8,070 bases of DNA from Bacteroidota bacterium (GTDB taxonomy: Bacteria > Bacteroidota > Bacteroidia > Cytophagales > Hymenobacteraceae): the NCBI GenBank assembly GCA_023424725.1, contig JAFADQ010000092.1, positions 1 through 8,070 on the forward strand, written 5' to 3'. Below the pieces are notes generated by a model that was not told the DNA's origin, made no database searches, and was given only the letters and a program-made list of their open reading frames with translations. The position numbers and the translations under genes were made by a program. Below, one piece after another: positions 6,703 through 8,070 of the stretch; position 1 is the stretch's first letter, and each line of letters starts with the position of its first letter.

Positions 6703-6934
6703 GTCAAAATTTACATTTCTGTTTTTATTTACAATCACCACTTCAGGAACATAGATTTAAGTTATCTTCTTGCTCAAAGCTAGGCTGCGAACTGCAAATA
6801 CATCTTCATCAGAAACCAAAATCAAGGATTATCGATTTTGAAAACAAAATTTGAACTCGGTCTCAGCAATGGACCATAATTTCCTTTGGAAAACCATTAA
6901 AGTTTATATGCACTATTGTTTTAAAATAATTTGG

Positions 6935-8065
6935 TTATGAATATACTTCATTCAGACCTTCCCAAATAATTTGTTGCTTAAAATTATTTACCCAAATTCT
7001 TCCATTATTGCCATGCGATGCGAGTGTATCTGGGTTGTTATAATAAAATTCCATAGCATGTATAAGCGCACCTGTGTCTTTACAGGGAATAACCAACCCA
7101 TTGAAACCATTATTTACTGCATCTTTCGCTCCAGTCACATCTGTTCCAATTACAGGAATCCCCATTGCTGCAGCCTCTAAATAGGAATTACCAAAGCCCT
7201 CCCACCATGCTGGCATTACAAAAACATCTAATGCCTTCATAACCAAAGGAATATTATTTTGCCAGCCAACACAGACAATATCCTTATGTTCATTATACTT
7301 TTTAACAATATCTTTATCAGCCAATTGATTAAAATCGGGATTACCCACAACTAATAATTTAATATTGCCATGAATCGAAGCAAGTTTGCTGAAGGCAGAA
7401 TATAATTCGTTTATACCTTTTCTATCGACTAGGCGGCCAACAAACCCAAAGACAAAACAATTAGTTAGATTATACTGTTGCTTAAATGCCACAACATGCT
7501 CCTGCGGTATGACAGATGGGTTGTATTTAGAAAGGTTTATACCATTACTGCTTCCCTTATTAATTACTATAATTTTATTTTCCGAAAATATATTATCATT
7601 TAAAGCCTTCTCTCTTAAAGATGGAGCAATACAAATTACAGTATCAGATAAAGCTCCTGAAATCTTGTCGGTGAGTTGAAGCACTTTTCGTTTCAAACCT
7701 TTCTCATGCTCATATCTAAAGCCCCGGCAAGTATATACACGTTTTTTTACACCAAGCAGGTATCCAGCTATTGAGCCTAATAAGCCCATTTTTGGTGTAC
7801 CCACATTTATGATATCAGGCTTTATTTTAGAAAGTGCGGCAACAATACGAACCAGGGTAACAATATCACTGAATACATTGATATACCTGTCTATACCAAC
7901 TGCTATTAGCTCACATCCTTCTTCCTCACAATAATTTAAGCTTCTTTCATCTTTTGGGCACATTAAAAACACTTTATAGCCTAAGCTCCCAAAGTACTTT
8001 GCCTGCCCTCTTATTAATGGAACGCTCCCCGGACTTGTGATTCCTAATACTAGCTTTTTCTCCAT
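6935..8065 (-). CDS. GT4-type glycosyltransferase (GT-B fold)
   Basis: 376 residues, normal length for the family. The N-terminal acceptor domain (about 1-175) includes ITSPGSVPLIRGQAKYF (9-25) and DIINVGTPKMGLLGSIAG (84-101). A GSSNGINLSKY linker motif (171-181) leads to the C-terminal donor domain with FVGRLVDRKGI (208-218) and the EX7E motif, Glu289 to Glu297, inside PAWWEGFGNSYLEAAAMG. These are the hallmarks of retaining GT4 enzymes that transfer a sugar from a nucleotide donor. Likely place: cytoplasmic face of the inner membrane, extending the lipid-linked sugar made by the PglC-type enzyme, a PglA-like job; donor and acceptor cannot be read from sequence. The start ATG is 5 bases from the window edge, so its upstream context is not visible. 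The gene is distinctly AT-rich (sampled lines about 20-35% GC) compared with the downstream CapK/PglC/ATP-grasp genes, suggesting separate acquisition. Confidence 0.9.
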   Translation of the reverse strand: MEKKLVLGITSPGSVPLIRGQAKYFGSLGYKVFLMCPKDERSLNYCEEEGCELIAVGIDRYINVFSDIVTLVRIVAALSKIKPDIINVGTPKMGLLGSIAGYLLGVKKRVYTCRGFRYEHEKGLKRKVLQLTDKISGALSDTVICIAPSLREKALNDNIFSENKIIVINKGSSNGINLSKYNPSVIPQEHVVAFKQQYNLTNCFVFGFVGRLVDRKGINELYSAFSKLASIHGNIKLLVVGNPDFNQLADKDIVKKYNEHKDIVCVGWQNNIPLVMKALDVFVMPAWWEGFGNSYLEAAAMGIPVIGTDVTGAKDAVNNGFNGLVIPCKDTGALIHAMEFYYNNPDTLASHGNNGRIWVNNFKQQIIWEGLNEVYS

Positions 8066-8070
8066 AACTC

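Larger units (their letters stand above)
6485..6934. other. 450-bp intergenic region between glycosyltransferase and CapK-like genes
   Basis: No gene is supported. The part next to the CapK-like gene (6485-6536) is AT-rich leader. The middle is the palindromic mobile-element-like repeat. The remaining 230 bases (6703-6934) are AT-rich with only a weak inverted repeat, CAAAATC (6817-6823) with GATTTTG (6834-6840). This is not followed by a good T-run on the minus strand and is not called as a terminator for the glycosyltransferase gene. Confidence 0.6.

Noticed and set aside
6817..6840. Inverted repeat CAAAATC/GATTTTG as terminator of the glycosyltransferase gene
   Set aside because: AT-rich, short, about 95 bases past the stop, and without a convincing T-run.

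Overview
The window looks like a surface-glycan or glycoprotein-glycan biosynthesis locus from a Bacteroidota bacterium, most likely of the Cytophagales/Hymenobacteraceae type. This is inferred from moderate GC with a GC-richer codon style in most genes, the absence of clear Shine-Dalgarno sequences before starts, and the protein families present. All seven supported genes lie on the minus strand, so transcription runs from high to low coordinates.

In order of transcription: (1) a GT4-type glycosyltransferase (8065-6935); (2) a roughly 450-bp gap holding a 162-bp palindromic MITE-like element (6538-6699) with a TAA duplication at its edges; (3) a CapK/PaaK-type adenylate-forming enzyme (6484-5237); (4) a PglC-type phosphoglycosyl transferase (5237-4632) whose start overlaps the previous stop; (5) a CarB-like ATP-grasp enzyme (4625-3564) six bases later; (6) after about 100 bases, a PglD/NeuD-type sugar N-acetyltransferase (3459-2818); (7) seven bases later, a PglE-type PLP aminotransferase (2810-1671); (8) a 391-bp gap with a strong hairpin (1566-1607); (9) the N-terminal two thirds of a membrane-bound FlaA1/PglF-type nucleotide-sugar 4,6-dehydratase, cut by the window edge (1279-1).

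Read together, PglF, PglE and PglD would convert UDP-GlcNAc to UDP-N,N'-diacetylbacillosamine (or a close 4-acylamino-4,6-dideoxy sugar). PglC would load that sugar phosphate onto undecaprenyl phosphate, and the GT4 enzyme would extend it. The less usual part is the tightly packed CapK / PglC / ATP-grasp trio. Two ATP-dependent carboxylate-activating enzymes flank the initiating transferase, which suggests that an acyl or aminoacyl group is added to the glycan. That is inference: no acceptor, oligosaccharyltransferase or flippase is visible here.

Base composition is uneven. The glycosyltransferase and acetyltransferase genes are clearly AT-richer than their neighbours, which together with the MITE-like element suggests a locus assembled from pieces. 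No tRNA, rRNA, CRISPR array, transposase gene or convincing promoter was found.
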